NCBI GenBank assembly: GCA_902765025.1
Contig: CACWYC010000003.1
Span: 62,001-126,000, forward strand
DNA length: 64,000 bases
DNA from: Oscillospiraceae bacterium
GTDB lineage: Bacteria; Bacillota; Clostridia; Oscillospirales; Oscillospiraceae
Direction: 5' to 3'
Part shown: positions 52,541 to 61,353 of the stretch, in pieces
Layout of the letters: the number at the start of each line of letters is the position of its first letter
Position numbering within the stretch: position 1 is the first letter of the stretch
Notes under the pieces: generated by a model
Databases searched by the model: none
Told to the model about the DNA's origin: nothing
Seen by the model: the letters and a program-made list of their open reading frames with translations, nothing else
Position numbers and translations under genes: made by a program

Positions 52541-53530
52541 TCAGAAGCTGAACCGCTCCCAAACCCCCAGATACGCCAGCACGCAGAACGCCGCGCTGAC
52601 GGCGGTGAACACCGTCACCACCTTCACCTCGTTCCAGCCGCTCATCTCGAAATGGTGGTGCAGCGGCGCCATCTTAAAGATGCGCTTGCCGTGGGTCAGC
52701 TTGAAATACCCCACCTGGATGATGTCGCTCAATGTCTCGCAGATGTACACAATGCCCACCAGCAGCAGCACCAGCGGCATATCGTAGGCAAAGGCCAACG
52801 CCGCCACCGCGCCGCCCAAAAACAGGGAGCCCGTGTCGCCCATAAACACCTTGGCGGGGTAGTGGTTGTACAGCAGGAAGCCCAGCAGGCCGCCCACCAG
52901 CGCCCCGGAGAACACGCCCAGGGACGTAAAGCCCGGCCACACCACCGCCATCACGGCGAAGAATACGCCCACCGGCACCGTCACCGACGAGGACAGGCCG
53001 TCCACGCCGTCGGTGATGTTCACGGCGTTCACCGTGCCCACAATCACGAACGCGGCGAACACCAGATATACCACCCAGGGCAGTACGATATGGGTCTGCA
53101 AAAAGGGGATGTACAGGTTGGGCGTCAGCATCCCCTCGTACCGCATCAAGGTCAGAAACGCGATGGCCGCTGCCAGCTGCAGCAGGAATTTCTGCCCCGC
53201 CGTCAGGCCGGTGTTGTTGTGCTTCTTCACCTTTTCATAGTCGTCAAAAAAGCCGATGGCGCCGAACACCAGCGCGAAGCCGTAGACGTACAGATGGGTG
53301 AATACGCCCTGCCCCATCTCCTGCCATCCCGCCGCCACAATGGCCACGGCGATGCCGATGATGAACATGATGCCGCCCATGGTGGGGGTGCCCTGCTTGG
53401 ACATATGCCACGTAGGGCCGATTTCCTTGATGCTCTGCCCGGCCTTCAGTGCCCGCAGCGCGGGAATCAGCAGCCGCCCCGCCACCGCGGTCACGGCGAA
53501 GCTGATGACCAGTGCCAGAATGATTTCCAT
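52541..53530 (-). CDS. mraY: Phospho-N-acetylmuramoyl-pentapeptide-transferase
   Basis: 329 aa from ATG 53530 (AAAGGAGC upstream). Ten membrane segments; key motifs visible: G-T-P-T-M-G-G, F-F-D-D-Y-x-K, N-I-T-D-G-V-D-G-L, F-M-G-D-T-G-S-L and the cytoplasmic P-L-H-H-H-F-E. MraY makes lipid I from UDP-MurNAc-pentapeptide and undecaprenyl phosphate. It lies 46 nt downstream of murE. Confidence 0.96.
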   Translation of the reverse strand: MEIILALVISFAVTAVAGRLLIPALRALKAGQSIKEIGPTWHMSKQGTPTMGGIMFIIGIAVAIVAAGWQEMGQGVFTHLYVYGFALVFGAIGFFDDYEKVKKHNNTGLTAGQKFLLQLAAAIAFLTLMRYEGMLTPNLYIPFLQTHIVLPWVVYLVFAAFVIVGTVNAVNITDGVDGLSSSVTVPVGVFFAVMAVVWPGFTSLGVFSGALVGGLLGFLLYNHYPAKVFMGDTGSLFLGGAVAALAFAYDMPLVLLLVGIVYICETLSDIIQVGYFKLTHGKRIFKMAPLHHHFEMSGWNEVKVVTVFTAVSAAFCVLAYLGVWERFSF

Positions 53531-53576
53531 ATCGTTGCTCCTTTCCGCCCCCATGGGCGGGTGTCATTGGTAACTA

Positions 53577-55016
53577 TCAGCCCTTGAGATGCTCCGCCAC
53601 GATGACCCGTTCATCCATGGGGTAGTGTACGTGGTTGATCTCCTGGTAATCCTCGTGGCCCTTGCCCGCCAGCACGATGACGTCGCCGTCCCTGGCGTTG
53701 TCCATGGCCCAGTGGATGGCCTCCACCCGGTCGGGAATGGTCACGTAGTGGTCGCAGCCGGTCATCCCCGCCAGAATGTCGTCAATGATGGCCTGGGGCT
53801 CCTCGGTGCGGGGGTTGTCGGAGGTGACAATGCAGAAGTCGGCCAGTCGGGCCGCAATGCCGCCCATAATGGGCCGCTTGGTGCGGTCCCGGTCGCCGCC
53901 GCAGCCGAACAGCACCACCGTCCGGCCCTTGGCGAAGCCCTTCACCGCCGTCAGCACATTTTCCAGGGCGTCGGGTGTGTGGGCGTAGTCGTTCAAAATG
54001 GTGTAACCCTTGCCTGGGGTGGGGATGACCTCCATCCGCCCCTTCACGCCGTGGCCCTGCCGGAGGGCGTCGGCGCAATCGGCCAGGGACACCCCCAGGT
54101 TGTAGCAGGCCGCCATGGCGTCCAGCGTATTATATACGGTGAACGGCCCGGGAATGCCTACTTCCACCTGGGCCCACTCCGTGTCCGCCTCGGCGTCGAA
54201 GGCCACGCTGCCGGCGGTGAGGCGAACGTTCTTGGCCCGCAGGTCGGCCTCGCGCTCCACGCCGTAGCTGAAGCGGCGGCAGGCGCTGCCGGCGAGCAGC
54301 CGCTCATGCCAGCCGTCGTCGGCGTTGTACACCGCCACGTCGCACTGGCGGAACAGCAGCGCCTTGGCGTCGCAGTAGTGTTCCATGGTCTTGTGGAAGT
54401 CCAGATGATCCTGGGTGAGATTGGTAAACACGCCCACGGCGAAGGGGATGCCGTACACCCGGTCCAGGGCCAGCGCGTGGGAGGACACCTCCATCACCAC
54501 GTGGGTGCAGCCCGCGTCCGCCATTTGCCGGAACAGGCGCTGCAATTCAAAGGACTCCGGCGTGGTGCGCTCGGTGGGGATCACCTGGTCGCCAATCATG
54601 TTCTGAATGGTGCCGATGAGGCCCACCTTGGCCCCGGCCTTCTTCTCCAAAATGCTCTTGATGAGATAGGTGGACGTGGTCTTGCCGTTGGTGCCGGTGA
54701 CGCCCACCATGGTCATCTCACGGGCCGGGTGGTCAAACCAATTGGCACCGATGATGCCCAGCGCCCGCCGGGTATTCTCCACCACCACGCAGGGGATTTC
54801 CCCCTCCACCTCGCGCTCGCAGATGGCGCACACCGCGCCCTTTTCCGCCGCCATGGGCACGAACTTGTGGCCGTCCACGGCGAAGCCGGACACCGCCACG
54901 AACAAATCTCCCGCCTGGGTTTGGCGGCTGTCGTAGCTGACGCCGGTGATTTCCGTCTCCATGTTCGCGGTGGTGGCGCGCACGGCCACGCCCCGCAGCA
55001 AATCTTTCAGTTTCAT
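53577..55016 (-). CDS. murE: UDP-MurNAc-tripeptide synthetase MurE, meso-DAP type
   Basis: 479 aa. N-terminal Y-D-S-R region, ATP-binding T-G-T-N-G-K-T-T (~109), carbamylated-Lys region and late S-D-N-P-R-T-E-E-P motif. The D-N-P-R motif marks enzymes that add meso-diaminopimelate rather than lysine, so the peptidoglycan is probably of DAP type. A -10-like TATAAT (55074-55069 on this strand) upstream suggests an internal promoter. Confidence 0.95.
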   Translation of the reverse strand: MKLKDLLRGVAVRATTANMETEITGVSYDSRQTQAGDLFVAVSGFAVDGHKFVPMAAEKGAVCAICEREVEGEIPCVVVENTRRALGIIGANWFDHPAREMTMVGVTGTNGKTTSTYLIKSILEKKAGAKVGLIGTIQNMIGDQVIPTERTTPESFELQRLFRQMADAGCTHVVMEVSSHALALDRVYGIPFAVGVFTNLTQDHLDFHKTMEHYCDAKALLFRQCDVAVYNADDGWHERLLAGSACRRFSYGVEREADLRAKNVRLTAGSVAFDAEADTEWAQVEVGIPGPFTVYNTLDAMAACYNLGVSLADCADALRQGHGVKGRMEVIPTPGKGYTILNDYAHTPDALENVLTAVKGFAKGRTVVLFGCGGDRDRTKRPIMGGIAARLADFCIVTSDNPRTEEPQAIIDDILAGMTGCDHYVTIPDRVEAIHWAMDNARDGDVIVLAGKGHEDYQEINHVHYPMDERVIVAEHLKG

Positions 55017-55118
55017 CGTACATACCTCCTGCTGCCCGCCGCTACATAGCCGCGTCCGCAGCCCTCGTATTATACCACCCGCAAGGCACCGCTATCAGCG
55101 CATTTCTTGCCTCATTTC

Positions 55119-55138
55119 GGGAAAAAGATGCTTTTTCC
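55119..55138 (-). terminator. Small hairpin after the PBP gene
   Basis: 8-bp stem GGAAAAAG/CTTTTTCC with a 3-nt loop, 5 nt after the PBP stop on the minus strand. Confidence 0.5.
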
Positions 55139-55142
55139 TGTA

Positions 55143-57404
55143 TTAGTCCAGCACCGACGTGTCGCCCAGCCGCACGGTGATTACCGTGCCGGCCGCCACC
55201 TCTGTGCCCGCCTCCTCCGACTGGCCCAGCACACGGATGCTGCCGCTGCCGGTGGCGGTAGCGCCGGTAAAGCGAATCAGCAGCCCCGCGTTGGTGGCGG
55301 TGGTGTTGGCGTCAGCAGGGGAGCGGCCCAGCAGATTGGGCACAATGCAGGGCGTGTCGGGCTTCTCCGCCCCGGCGTACAGCACCACCGTGGAGTTCCG
55401 GGGGATGATGGCGCCGCCGGCGGGGGTCTGGTCGGTAATGGTGTCGCCCTTGCCCACAATGCGGCAGGTAAAGCCCTTTTCCTGCAAGGCCGCCTTGGCC
55501 TCGTCCACGGCCATGTCCACCGCGTTGGGCACGGTGGTGTCAATGCCCAGCAGCTCTTCGGCACTGTATGTGGGCTCCATGCCCAGGTAGGGCAGGATTT
55601 CGCCCATCACCGTGCTGGCCATGGGGGCCACCATCTGGCCGCCGGACACGTAGGTGCCGGTATTGCGGCTGGGGGTGTCCAGCGTCAGCAGCATGATGAT
55701 TTCCGGGTCGTCCGCCGGGGCAAAGCACAGGAAGGACACCACCACGTCGCCGCTGTTGCCCTTATCCGCCGTGCCGGTCTTGCCGCCGATGCGGTAGCCC
55801 GCCACCTGGCCGTTCTTGCCGGTGCCCTGCGCCACCACGTATTCCAAACAATCCCGCACCTTGGCGGAGGTCTCCTCGGAGATGACCTGCCGCACCGGCG
55901 TGGTGTCGTGCTGAAAGACCACGTTGCCCTGGTCGTCCAAAATCTGCTCCACCAGATAGGGGGAGTGGAGATAGCCGCCGTTGATGCAGGCGGCCTGGGC
56001 GGCAATCAGCGCCACCGGCGTCACGTTAAAGTTCTGACCGAAGGCGTAGCAGGCCAAATCCAGCTGGGTAAAGGAGGGCTCCGGGATAAAGATGCCCGTG
56101 GCCTCGCCGGCCAGGTCGATGTCCGTGCCGGACAGCAGCCCGAAAGAGCGCATGTATTGGTAGAATTTCGCCGTGCCCAGCCGCAGACCGTAGGTGATAA
56201 AGGCCGGATTGCAGGAGTTACCCACCGATTCTTTCAGGCTCTGCAGCCCGTGGCCCGCCTTGTTGGAGCAGTAGATGGTGGAGCCGGACACGCTGATGGA
56301 GCCGCCGCAGTTGACGGTGGTGTTCAGGTCGATAACGCCCTCTTCCAGCGCGGCGGAGAGGGTCAGGATCTTGGATGTGGAGCCGGGCTCATAGGTGTCG
56401 TTGAGACACTTGTTGCGCCACTGCTTTAATTGCATCTCCCCCAAAGTGGCCTCGCCGCTGTCGATCTGCTGCTGCAGCCCCGGGTCGGCGATGTCGGAGA
56501 AATGGTTCAAATCGAAGTTGGGGTAGCTAGCCATGGCCAGCACCGCCCCGGTCTTGGCGTTCAGCACCACGCCGGCGGCGCCGTTTTCCGCCAGAAACTG
56601 GTCCACCAGGCCCTCCAGACCCTTTTCCAGATAGTACTGCACCGTGGCGTCCAGGGTGGTGACAATGTTGTTGCCGTCGTGGGCGTCGAAATACTGCTCG
56701 TACTCATACAGCATGTCGTTGCCGGCGTTGTCCTTGGCGGTGATGACCAATCCCGTCTCGCCCTCCAGCTGGCTCTCATACTCCGCCTCCAGGCCGTAAA
56801 GGCCCGTGTTGTCGTCGCCCACAAAGCCGATGACGTGGGCCGCCAGACTGCCGTAGGGGTAGTACCGCTTGGCGTCGGTCACCAGATACACGCCGTGGAT
56901 TTTATTCTCGTTTACGTATTGCCGCACCCGGTCGGCCACGTCCTCCTCCGCCCGCAGCTTCAGCACCTCATATTGGGAATAGGTGCGGTCCATTTTCTTC
57001 AAAATGGACTCCTCACTGACCTCCAGAATCTCGCTGAGGGCGGCGGCCAGTCCCTCCCGGGTCCAGGCGGCAGGGTTTTCCTTGTCGTTTAACTGCTCTG
57101 CCAGCTCCAACGGGGAGAGAAACACGGTCTCCGCCGTGGCGGAGATGGCCAGCACGTTGCCGTTGCGGTCGTAAATGGTGCCCCGGTTGGCGGATACCAC
57201 CGTGGACCGGGTCTGCTGTGACACAGCCCGGGACTGCAATTCCTCATGGCGGCGGATTTGCAGCGAGTACAGCTTGGCAAACAGCACCGCGAACATCACC
57301 ACGCCCATCACCACCATCAAAATGGCGCTGCGCGTCTGAATCACCCGGTTGGCACGCCGGATATTGCTGTCTTTTCGGTTGTTTTTCGGCGTATTCTCCG
57401 GCAC
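55143..57404 (-). CDS. Class B penicillin-binding protein with PASTA domains (SpoVD/PBP2B-like)
   Basis: 753 aa. Membrane anchor (~27-48), R-G-T-I-Y-D-R-N-G dimerisation motif (~73), transpeptidase domain with S-x-x-K as E-P-G-S-T-S-K (~345), S-C-N (~401) and K-T-G-T-A (~551). Two PASTA domains fill the last ~140 residues. Class B PBPs crosslink peptidoglycan with a SEDS partner; PASTA and gene order match SpoVD (spore cortex) or PBP2B (division) of Bacillus. With only one such gene in this cluster it may serve division. It lies 84 nt from the ftsL-like gene, with a hairpin between. Confidence 0.92.
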   Translation of the reverse strand: MPENTPKNNRKDSNIRRANRVIQTRSAILMVVMGVVMFAVLFAKLYSLQIRRHEELQSRAVSQQTRSTVVSANRGTIYDRNGNVLAISATAETVFLSPLELAEQLNDKENPAAWTREGLAAALSEILEVSEESILKKMDRTYSQYEVLKLRAEEDVADRVRQYVNENKIHGVYLVTDAKRYYPYGSLAAHVIGFVGDDNTGLYGLEAEYESQLEGETGLVITAKDNAGNDMLYEYEQYFDAHDGNNIVTTLDATVQYYLEKGLEGLVDQFLAENGAAGVVLNAKTGAVLAMASYPNFDLNHFSDIADPGLQQQIDSGEATLGEMQLKQWRNKCLNDTYEPGSTSKILTLSAALEEGVIDLNTTVNCGGSISVSGSTIYCSNKAGHGLQSLKESVGNSCNPAFITYGLRLGTAKFYQYMRSFGLLSGTDIDLAGEATGIFIPEPSFTQLDLACYAFGQNFNVTPVALIAAQAACINGGYLHSPYLVEQILDDQGNVVFQHDTTPVRQVISEETSAKVRDCLEYVVAQGTGKNGQVAGYRIGGKTGTADKGNSGDVVVSFLCFAPADDPEIIMLLTLDTPSRNTGTYVSGGQMVAPMASTVMGEILPYLGMEPTYSAEELLGIDTTVPNAVDMAVDEAKAALQEKGFTCRIVGKGDTITDQTPAGGAIIPRNSTVVLYAGAEKPDTPCIVPNLLGRSPADANTTATNAGLLIRFTGATATGSGSIRVLGQSEEAGTEVAAGTVITVRLGDTSVLD

Positions 57405-57431
57405 GGTTATCCCTCCTGTAACACCAAAGCA

Positions 57432-57459
57432 AGGAGTAAGAAAGTGGTTTCTTACTCCT
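57432..57459 (-). terminator. Hairpin between ftsL-like and PBP genes
   Basis: Perfect 12-bp stem AGGAGTAAGAAA/TTTCTTACTCCT with a 4-nt loop, just before the PBP ribosome binding site on the minus strand. It may attenuate or process the operon mRNA. Confidence 0.6.
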
Positions 57460-57488
57460 CACCGTTTCACACTATTTGTATGGGCCCG

Positions 57489-58031
57489 TCATCTAAAGTA
57501 TTCCCACAGCCCTGCCAGACTGGCCTGGGCGGTGGCGTACAGCTCATGGATGGCGTCCTCCGCTTCCGTGCGGTACACCACCGCGCTGTCGTCGCCGCTG
57601 AGGTCGATGTACTCGATCTGCCCGGCGGTGGGCTTGGCCATGCCGGCGGCCTCCGCTACCTCCTTAATGGTGGTCAGGTCGAAGGTGCGCTCATAGGTGG
57701 TCACCAGCTGCACGTGCTCGCCGTTCAAGTCGTTGAGCTGATTTTTCAGGCGGCTGATCTCGGCGCCGGCCTTGGTGAGCTGCACGTAGCCCAGCATCAT
57801 CACCATCACCAGCCCCACCAGCACCGCAAGACACGCCACCGTCACCGGGGAGGCGTGGGGGCGCACCTGGGCGCGGGGCTGGCTGCGGCGGCGGGGGGCC
57901 GCCTGGGGCTGACGCTGCCGCTCCGGCATGACGCCGGCGTCCTCCAGCTGCCGCTGGCGGGCCAGGCTGTCCAGATCGTAGGCCAGATTACCGTATGTGG
58001 TTGTCTGTGGTCTGCGCCGCTGGTCTGCCAT
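57489..58031 (-). CDS. FtsL/DivIC-like division protein
   Basis: 180 aa. Basic, Gln/Arg-rich cytoplasmic N-terminus (~1-60), one membrane segment (~63-85), then a short leucine-zipper coiled coil (I-S-R-L-K-N-Q-L-N-D-L-N) and an A-E-A-A-G-M motif. FtsL proteins are poorly conserved but this topology and the position between rsmH and the PBP gene are typical. It would form the FtsL-DivIC-DivIB complex with FtsQ. Confidence 0.8.
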   Translation of the reverse strand: MADQRRRPQTTTYGNLAYDLDSLARQRQLEDAGVMPERQRQPQAAPRRRSQPRAQVRPHASPVTVACLAVLVGLVMVMMLGYVQLTKAGAEISRLKNQLNDLNGEHVQLVTTYERTFDLTTIKEVAEAAGMAKPTAGQIEYIDLSGDDSAVVYRTEAEDAIHELYATAQASLAGLWEYFR

Positions 58032-58049
58032 GCCGGTGTCTCCTTGTCG

Positions 58050-59015
58050 TCAGATTTTTTCCGCCACACGCAGCTTGGCGCTGCGGGCGCGGGGGTTATA
58101 CAGCAGCTCTCCGCTGCCGGCGATAATGGGCTTTCTGGATACGGCCTTCATCCTTGCCGTCTTGCCGCACACGCACACCGGGAACTCCGGGGGGCAGGTG
58201 CAGCCGGTGCAAAGCTGCCGCAGGGTGTTCTTGATGATTCTGTCCTCCAGCGAGTGGAAGGAGATAACCGCCAGCCGTCCGCCGCTGGCCAGATGGTCGC
58301 AGGCCGCCTCCAGCATGGGGGGCAGGGCGTCCAGCTCGCCGTTCACCGCAATGCGGATGGCCTGGAAGCTGCGCTTGGCCGGGTGCTGCTTCTCCCGCAG
58401 GGCCTGGGGCGGCATGGCGGCGCGAATCAGCTCCACCAGCTCCGCCGTGGTCTCGATGGGGCAGCTCTCCCGGGCCTGGCAGATTTTTTTGGCAATGGCG
58501 GGGGCGTACCGCTCCTCACCGTAGTCGAATAAGATGCGCCGCAGCTCCTCATAGGGCCAGGTGTTCACGATGTCCCGGGCCGTCAGCGCGGCGCTGCGGT
58601 CCATCCGCATGTCCAGCGGCGCGTCGTTCATATAAGAAAAGCCCCGCTGCGCGTCGTCCAGTTGGGGGGAGCTCACGCCCAGGTCGAACAGCATCCCGTC
58701 CACACCCCGGAGCTCCAGCTCGTCTAAAATCTCGCCCAGCCTATCGAAATTGCTGCGCACAAAGGTGACCTTGTCCGCGTATTCCGCCAGCCGTTCCCGG
58801 CCCGCCGCAATGGCGGCGTCGTCCCGGTCGATGGCGATGAGCCGCCCGGTGGTCAAGCGCTTGCATATCTCCAGCGAGTGGCCGCCCCGGCCCAGTGTGC
58901 CGTCCACATAGACGCCCTCCGGCCGGATGGCCAGCGCCTCCATGCACTCTTTCCACAGCACCGGCTTGTGGCCGTAGGCCTCGTCCTGGGCGAAGTCGTG
59001 GGTGCGTTCCGTCAC
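58050..59015 (-). CDS. rsmH: 16S rRNA (cytosine(1402)-N4)-methyltransferase
   Basis: 321 aa. N-terminal H-K-P-V-L motif, S-A-M-binding Y-V-D-G-T-L-G-R-G-G-H-S (~36-47), D-L-G-V-S-S-P-Q-L-D (~110) and F-H-S-L-E-D-R (~230). It methylates C1402 in the ribosomal P-site region. Its ATG overlaps the mraZ stop by 4 nt, the normal mraZ-mraW arrangement. Confidence 0.96.
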   Translation of the reverse strand: MTERTHDFAQDEAYGHKPVLWKECMEALAIRPEGVYVDGTLGRGGHSLEICKRLTTGRLIAIDRDDAAIAAGRERLAEYADKVTFVRSNFDRLGEILDELELRGVDGMLFDLGVSSPQLDDAQRGFSYMNDAPLDMRMDRSAALTARDIVNTWPYEELRRILFDYGEERYAPAIAKKICQARESCPIETTAELVELIRAAMPPQALREKQHPAKRSFQAIRIAVNGELDALPPMLEAACDHLASGGRLAVISFHSLEDRIIKNTLRQLCTGCTCPPEFPVCVCGKTARMKAVSRKPIIAGSGELLYNPRARSAKLRVAEKI

Positions 59016-59428
59016 AGCCCCATCTCCTCCATAGCCTTCTCCAGGTCGCCGCTGTCAAAGGCAGCCTGCTCCACCTGGGCCCAGCGTTCGGCGTTCCAGA
59101 TTTCCACCCGGTCATAGCTGCCGATCACCACCACGTCCTTGTCCAGCTCCGCATACTGCCGCAGCTTGGCGGGTATGAGGATGCGGCCCTGTCCGTCGGG
59201 CTCGCAGTCGGCGGCGTAGGCAAAGAGGCCCCGCAGCTGCTTCACCTCGTTGTAGCTCTTGGTCCGCAGCTTGTCCATAAAGGCGTTCCAGCTCTCGTCG
59301 GAGTAGACGCTGAGGCAGTGGTCCTGCCCCACGGTGACGTGGAAGGTGGCCCCCAGCTCCTGGCGCAGCTTGGCGGGAATGAACAGACGACCCTTGGCGT
59401 CGATGGTATGGGAATACTGCCCGGTCAT
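59012..59428 (-). CDS. mraZ: Transcriptional regulator MraZ
   Basis: 138 aa from ATG 59428 (GAAAGGAC upstream); the frame is open to 59626 but crosses the promoter. Two copies of the AbrB-like SpoVT fold: D-x-K-G-R-L-F-I-P-A-K-L-R and D-G-Q-G-R-I-L-I-P-A-K-L-R. MraZ represses the dcw operon by binding repeats upstream of itself. First gene of the cluster. Confidence 0.95.
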   Translation of the reverse strand: MTGQYSHTIDAKGRLFIPAKLRQELGATFHVTVGQDHCLSVYSDESWNAFMDKLRTKSYNEVKQLRGLFAYAADCEPDGQGRILIPAKLRQYAELDKDVVVIGSYDRVEIWNAERWAQVEQAAFDSGDLEKAMEEMGL

Positions 59429-59481
59429 GCTGTTCACCGTCCTTTCTGCACCGGATTTTGGGGTAAAACCGTGGGACAATG

Positions 59482-59518
59482 CACCACCTAAATGGGCTGC
59501 CCCTCCACAATTCACCAC
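59482..59518 (-). promoter_or_regulatory. Putative MraZ-binding repeats
   Basis: On the minus strand three GTGG(T/A)G copies (59518-59513, 59508-59503, 59487-59482), spaced by 10 and 21 nt, between the promoter and mraZ. MraZ is known to bind short direct repeats with about one helical turn spacing; the match is by shape. Confidence 0.5.
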
Positions 59519-59527
59519 TTTTAGGTC

Positions 59528-59556
59528 AGTATACATAATTCCGTCCCGTTTTGCAA
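59528..59556 (-). promoter_or_regulatory. Promoter of the dcw cluster
   Basis: On the minus strand, -35 TTGCAA (59556-59551), 17-nt spacer, -10 TATACT (59533-59528) preceded by ATG/TG. Confidence 0.75.
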
Positions 59557-59654
59557 GAAAAAATTTGACCGCCCGGCCCTCCCAAAAGGGGGCGCAAGGC
59601 GGCCAAATCTGTCGTATTTGCCACAATTATCCCGAAAACAGGGGCAAAAAGAAA

Positions 59655-59682
59655 CACCGGACACAAAATCTTGTGTCCGGTG
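59655..59682 (-). terminator. Terminator of the coaD operon
   Basis: Perfect 12-bp stem CACCGGACACAA/TTGTGTCCGGTG with a 4-nt loop and a minus-strand T-rich tail. Confidence 0.9.
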
Positions 59683-59771
59683 CATTACGATAAATCAATA
59701 TCTTGTGGGCCGTTGCCGACTGACGAATATGTAAAAAATCAAATCCAAAATCTGGTGATTTTTCACAAAAT

Positions 59772-60296
59772 TTATTGGGCGTCGGTGGTGTCCTCGGCGG
59801 GCTTGTTCTGGGCCTCCCGGGAGGCGCGCATCTGCTCCTGGGACGTGGCGCGGAACTGCTCCCGTGCCTGCCGCGCCTCGTCCAGGGCGGCCTGAATGGC
59901 CTCCTCGGTGCGCTTGAGGGCGTCCTCGGTGTAGGCGTTGGCCACGTGGTACAGCTCCCGGGACCGCTCCTCGGCCCGGCGGATGATTTCCCCGGCCTTC
60001 CGGCGGGACTGCTGGATGATTTCGCTTTCGGAAACGATGGTGCGGGCGTCCAGCTCCGCCTGCTTCAGGATTTTCTCCGCCTCGCTCTTGGCGCCGGCCA
60101 CGTAGTCATTCCGGGCGGCGATGAGCTCCTTGGCCTTCTTCATCTCCAAAGGCAGCTTGCCGCGGATTTCGTCCAGCAGGTCCAGCGCCTCGTCCCGGTT
60201 GATGACGCACTTCTCCGAGCTGAAAGCAGCCCCCTTGGCCTCGTCAATCATACCGTAGAGCATATCCAGCAGCCGCTGCACATCTTTCTCTTCCAT
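59772..60296 (-). CDS. Coiled-coil protein of the DivIVA/ATP synthase b-like type
   Basis: 174 aa. Almost entirely helical: charged heptad-like sequence from ~45 to ~160 (A-K-E-L-I-A-A-R-N-D-Y-V ... R-R-A-E-E-R-S-R-E-L), with no membrane segment. Similar small coiled-coil proteins are encoded beside coaD in other Clostridia, and are often annotated as ATPase or DivIVA-like. It starts 3 nt after the coaD stop, so co-transcribed. Function unknown; a scaffold or division role is possible. Confidence 0.75.
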   Translation of the reverse strand: MEEKDVQRLLDMLYGMIDEAKGAAFSSEKCVINRDEALDLLDEIRGKLPLEMKKAKELIAARNDYVAGAKSEAEKILKQAELDARTIVSESEIIQQSRRKAGEIIRRAEERSRELYHVANAYTEDALKRTEEAIQAALDEARQAREQFRATSQEQMRASREAQNKPAEDTTDAQ

Positions 60297-60299
60297 CGG

Positions 60300-60782
60300 T
60301 CAGTTCTCCTTTCGTCGGTTCAATTCCGCTGCCACCGGGGCAGGGACGTATTGTTCCATCGGTTGCCCGTACCGGGCCATTTCCCGCACCATGGTGGAGC
60401 TGAAATGGGTGTACTGGGGGCTGGCGCTGAGCAGCACCGTCTCCAGCCCCGGCATGATGCCGGCGTTGATGCGGGCCATCTGCACCTCGCTGTCAAAGTC
60501 GGCGGTGTTCCGCACGCCCTTCACGATAATGTGGGCGCCCTTTTGCCGGGCGTAGTCCGCCAGCAGGCCGCTCCACTGCTCTACCTCCACGTTGGGGATG
60601 TCCGCCACGCTCTGGCGTATCAGCGCCAGCCGCTCCTGGGGGGCGAACATGGGGTGGCTCTTTTCGCAGTTCACCATCACGCACACCAGCACCTTGTCAA
60701 AGCAGGCGGCCGCACGGCGGATGATGTCCAGATGCCCCAGGGTGATGGGGTCAAAGCTGCCGGGATACACGGCAATGTTCAT
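60300..60782 (-). CDS. coaD: Phosphopantetheine adenylyltransferase
   Basis: 160 aa from ATG 60782 (GAGGACTG upstream); ATG 60797 overlaps rsmD. The nucleotidyltransferase signature Y-P-G-S-F-D-P-I-T-L-G-H-L-D-I-I is at the N-terminus, with G-V-R-N-T-A-D-F (~88) and S-S-T-M-V-R-E (~127) further on. It makes dephospho-CoA, the fourth step from pantothenate to CoA. The rsmD-coaD pairing is common in bacteria. Confidence 0.96.
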   Translation of the reverse strand: MNIAVYPGSFDPITLGHLDIIRRAAACFDKVLVCVMVNCEKSHPMFAPQERLALIRQSVADIPNVEVEQWSGLLADYARQKGAHIIVKGVRNTADFDSEVQMARINAGIMPGLETVLLSASPQYTHFSSTMVREMARYGQPMEQYVPAPVAAELNRRKEN

Positions 60783-60786
60783 TGGG

Positions 60787-61338
60787 TCAGTCCTCATTTC
60801 CGCTGCGATGGTACACCGTCAGCTTGATCTTGCCGTAGCGGTACTCCCGGTACAGCGCATACGGCGCCTCCACGGCGGGCAGCACCGCGTCGGCAGCGCT
60901 TTCCGCCACAATTATACCATGCCCGCGGCAAATGTCAAACCTTGTAATTTCCTCGATGGATTTCCCCAGCAAATCGCTGGCGTAGGGCGGGTCCAGAAAG
61001 ATGATGTCAAACTTCTCCCCGCTGCGGAGGTAGGCCAGGGCGTCCCCCTGCTTCACGTGGGCGTGGTCGGTGAGCTGGCACAGCGCCAGGTTCTCCCGCA
61101 CCAGGGCCACCGCGTCCTTCCGCGCGTCCACAAACACGCACTCCCCGGCGCCCCGGCTCAACGCCTCGATGCCCAGCTGGCCCGTGCCGGCGAAGAGATC
61201 CAGCACCCGCCGTCCCTCCAGGTCAAATTGGATGATGGAGAAGATGCTCTCCTTCACCTTGTCGGTGGTGGGCCGGGTCTCCCGCCCCTCCAGCTCCTTC
61301 AAGCGGCGGCCTCTGGCCGTACCGGTAATGACGCGCAT
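60787..61338 (-). CDS. rsmD: 16S rRNA (guanine(966)-N2)-methyltransferase
   Basis: 183 aa. Starts M-R-V-I-T-G-T-A-R-G-R-R-L, with R-P-T-T-D-K-V-K-E-S-I-F, SAM-binding D-L-F-A-G-T-G-Q-L-G (~47) and catalytic-type I-F-L-D-P-P-Y (~112). It methylates G966 of 16S rRNA. Its stop is 4 nt before the coaD start. Confidence 0.95.
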   Translation of the reverse strand: MRVITGTARGRRLKELEGRETRPTTDKVKESIFSIIQFDLEGRRVLDLFAGTGQLGIEALSRGAGECVFVDARKDAVALVRENLALCQLTDHAHVKQGDALAYLRSGEKFDIIFLDPPYASDLLGKSIEEITRFDICRGHGIIVAESAADAVLPAVEAPYALYREYRYGKIKLTVYHRSGNED

Positions 61339-61353
61339 ACGTTCGTTCCTTTC

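Noticed and set aside
53589-55049. Long plus-strand frame over murE
   Set aside because: His/Val/Gly-rich shadow of murE, which has all its catalytic motifs on the minus strand.
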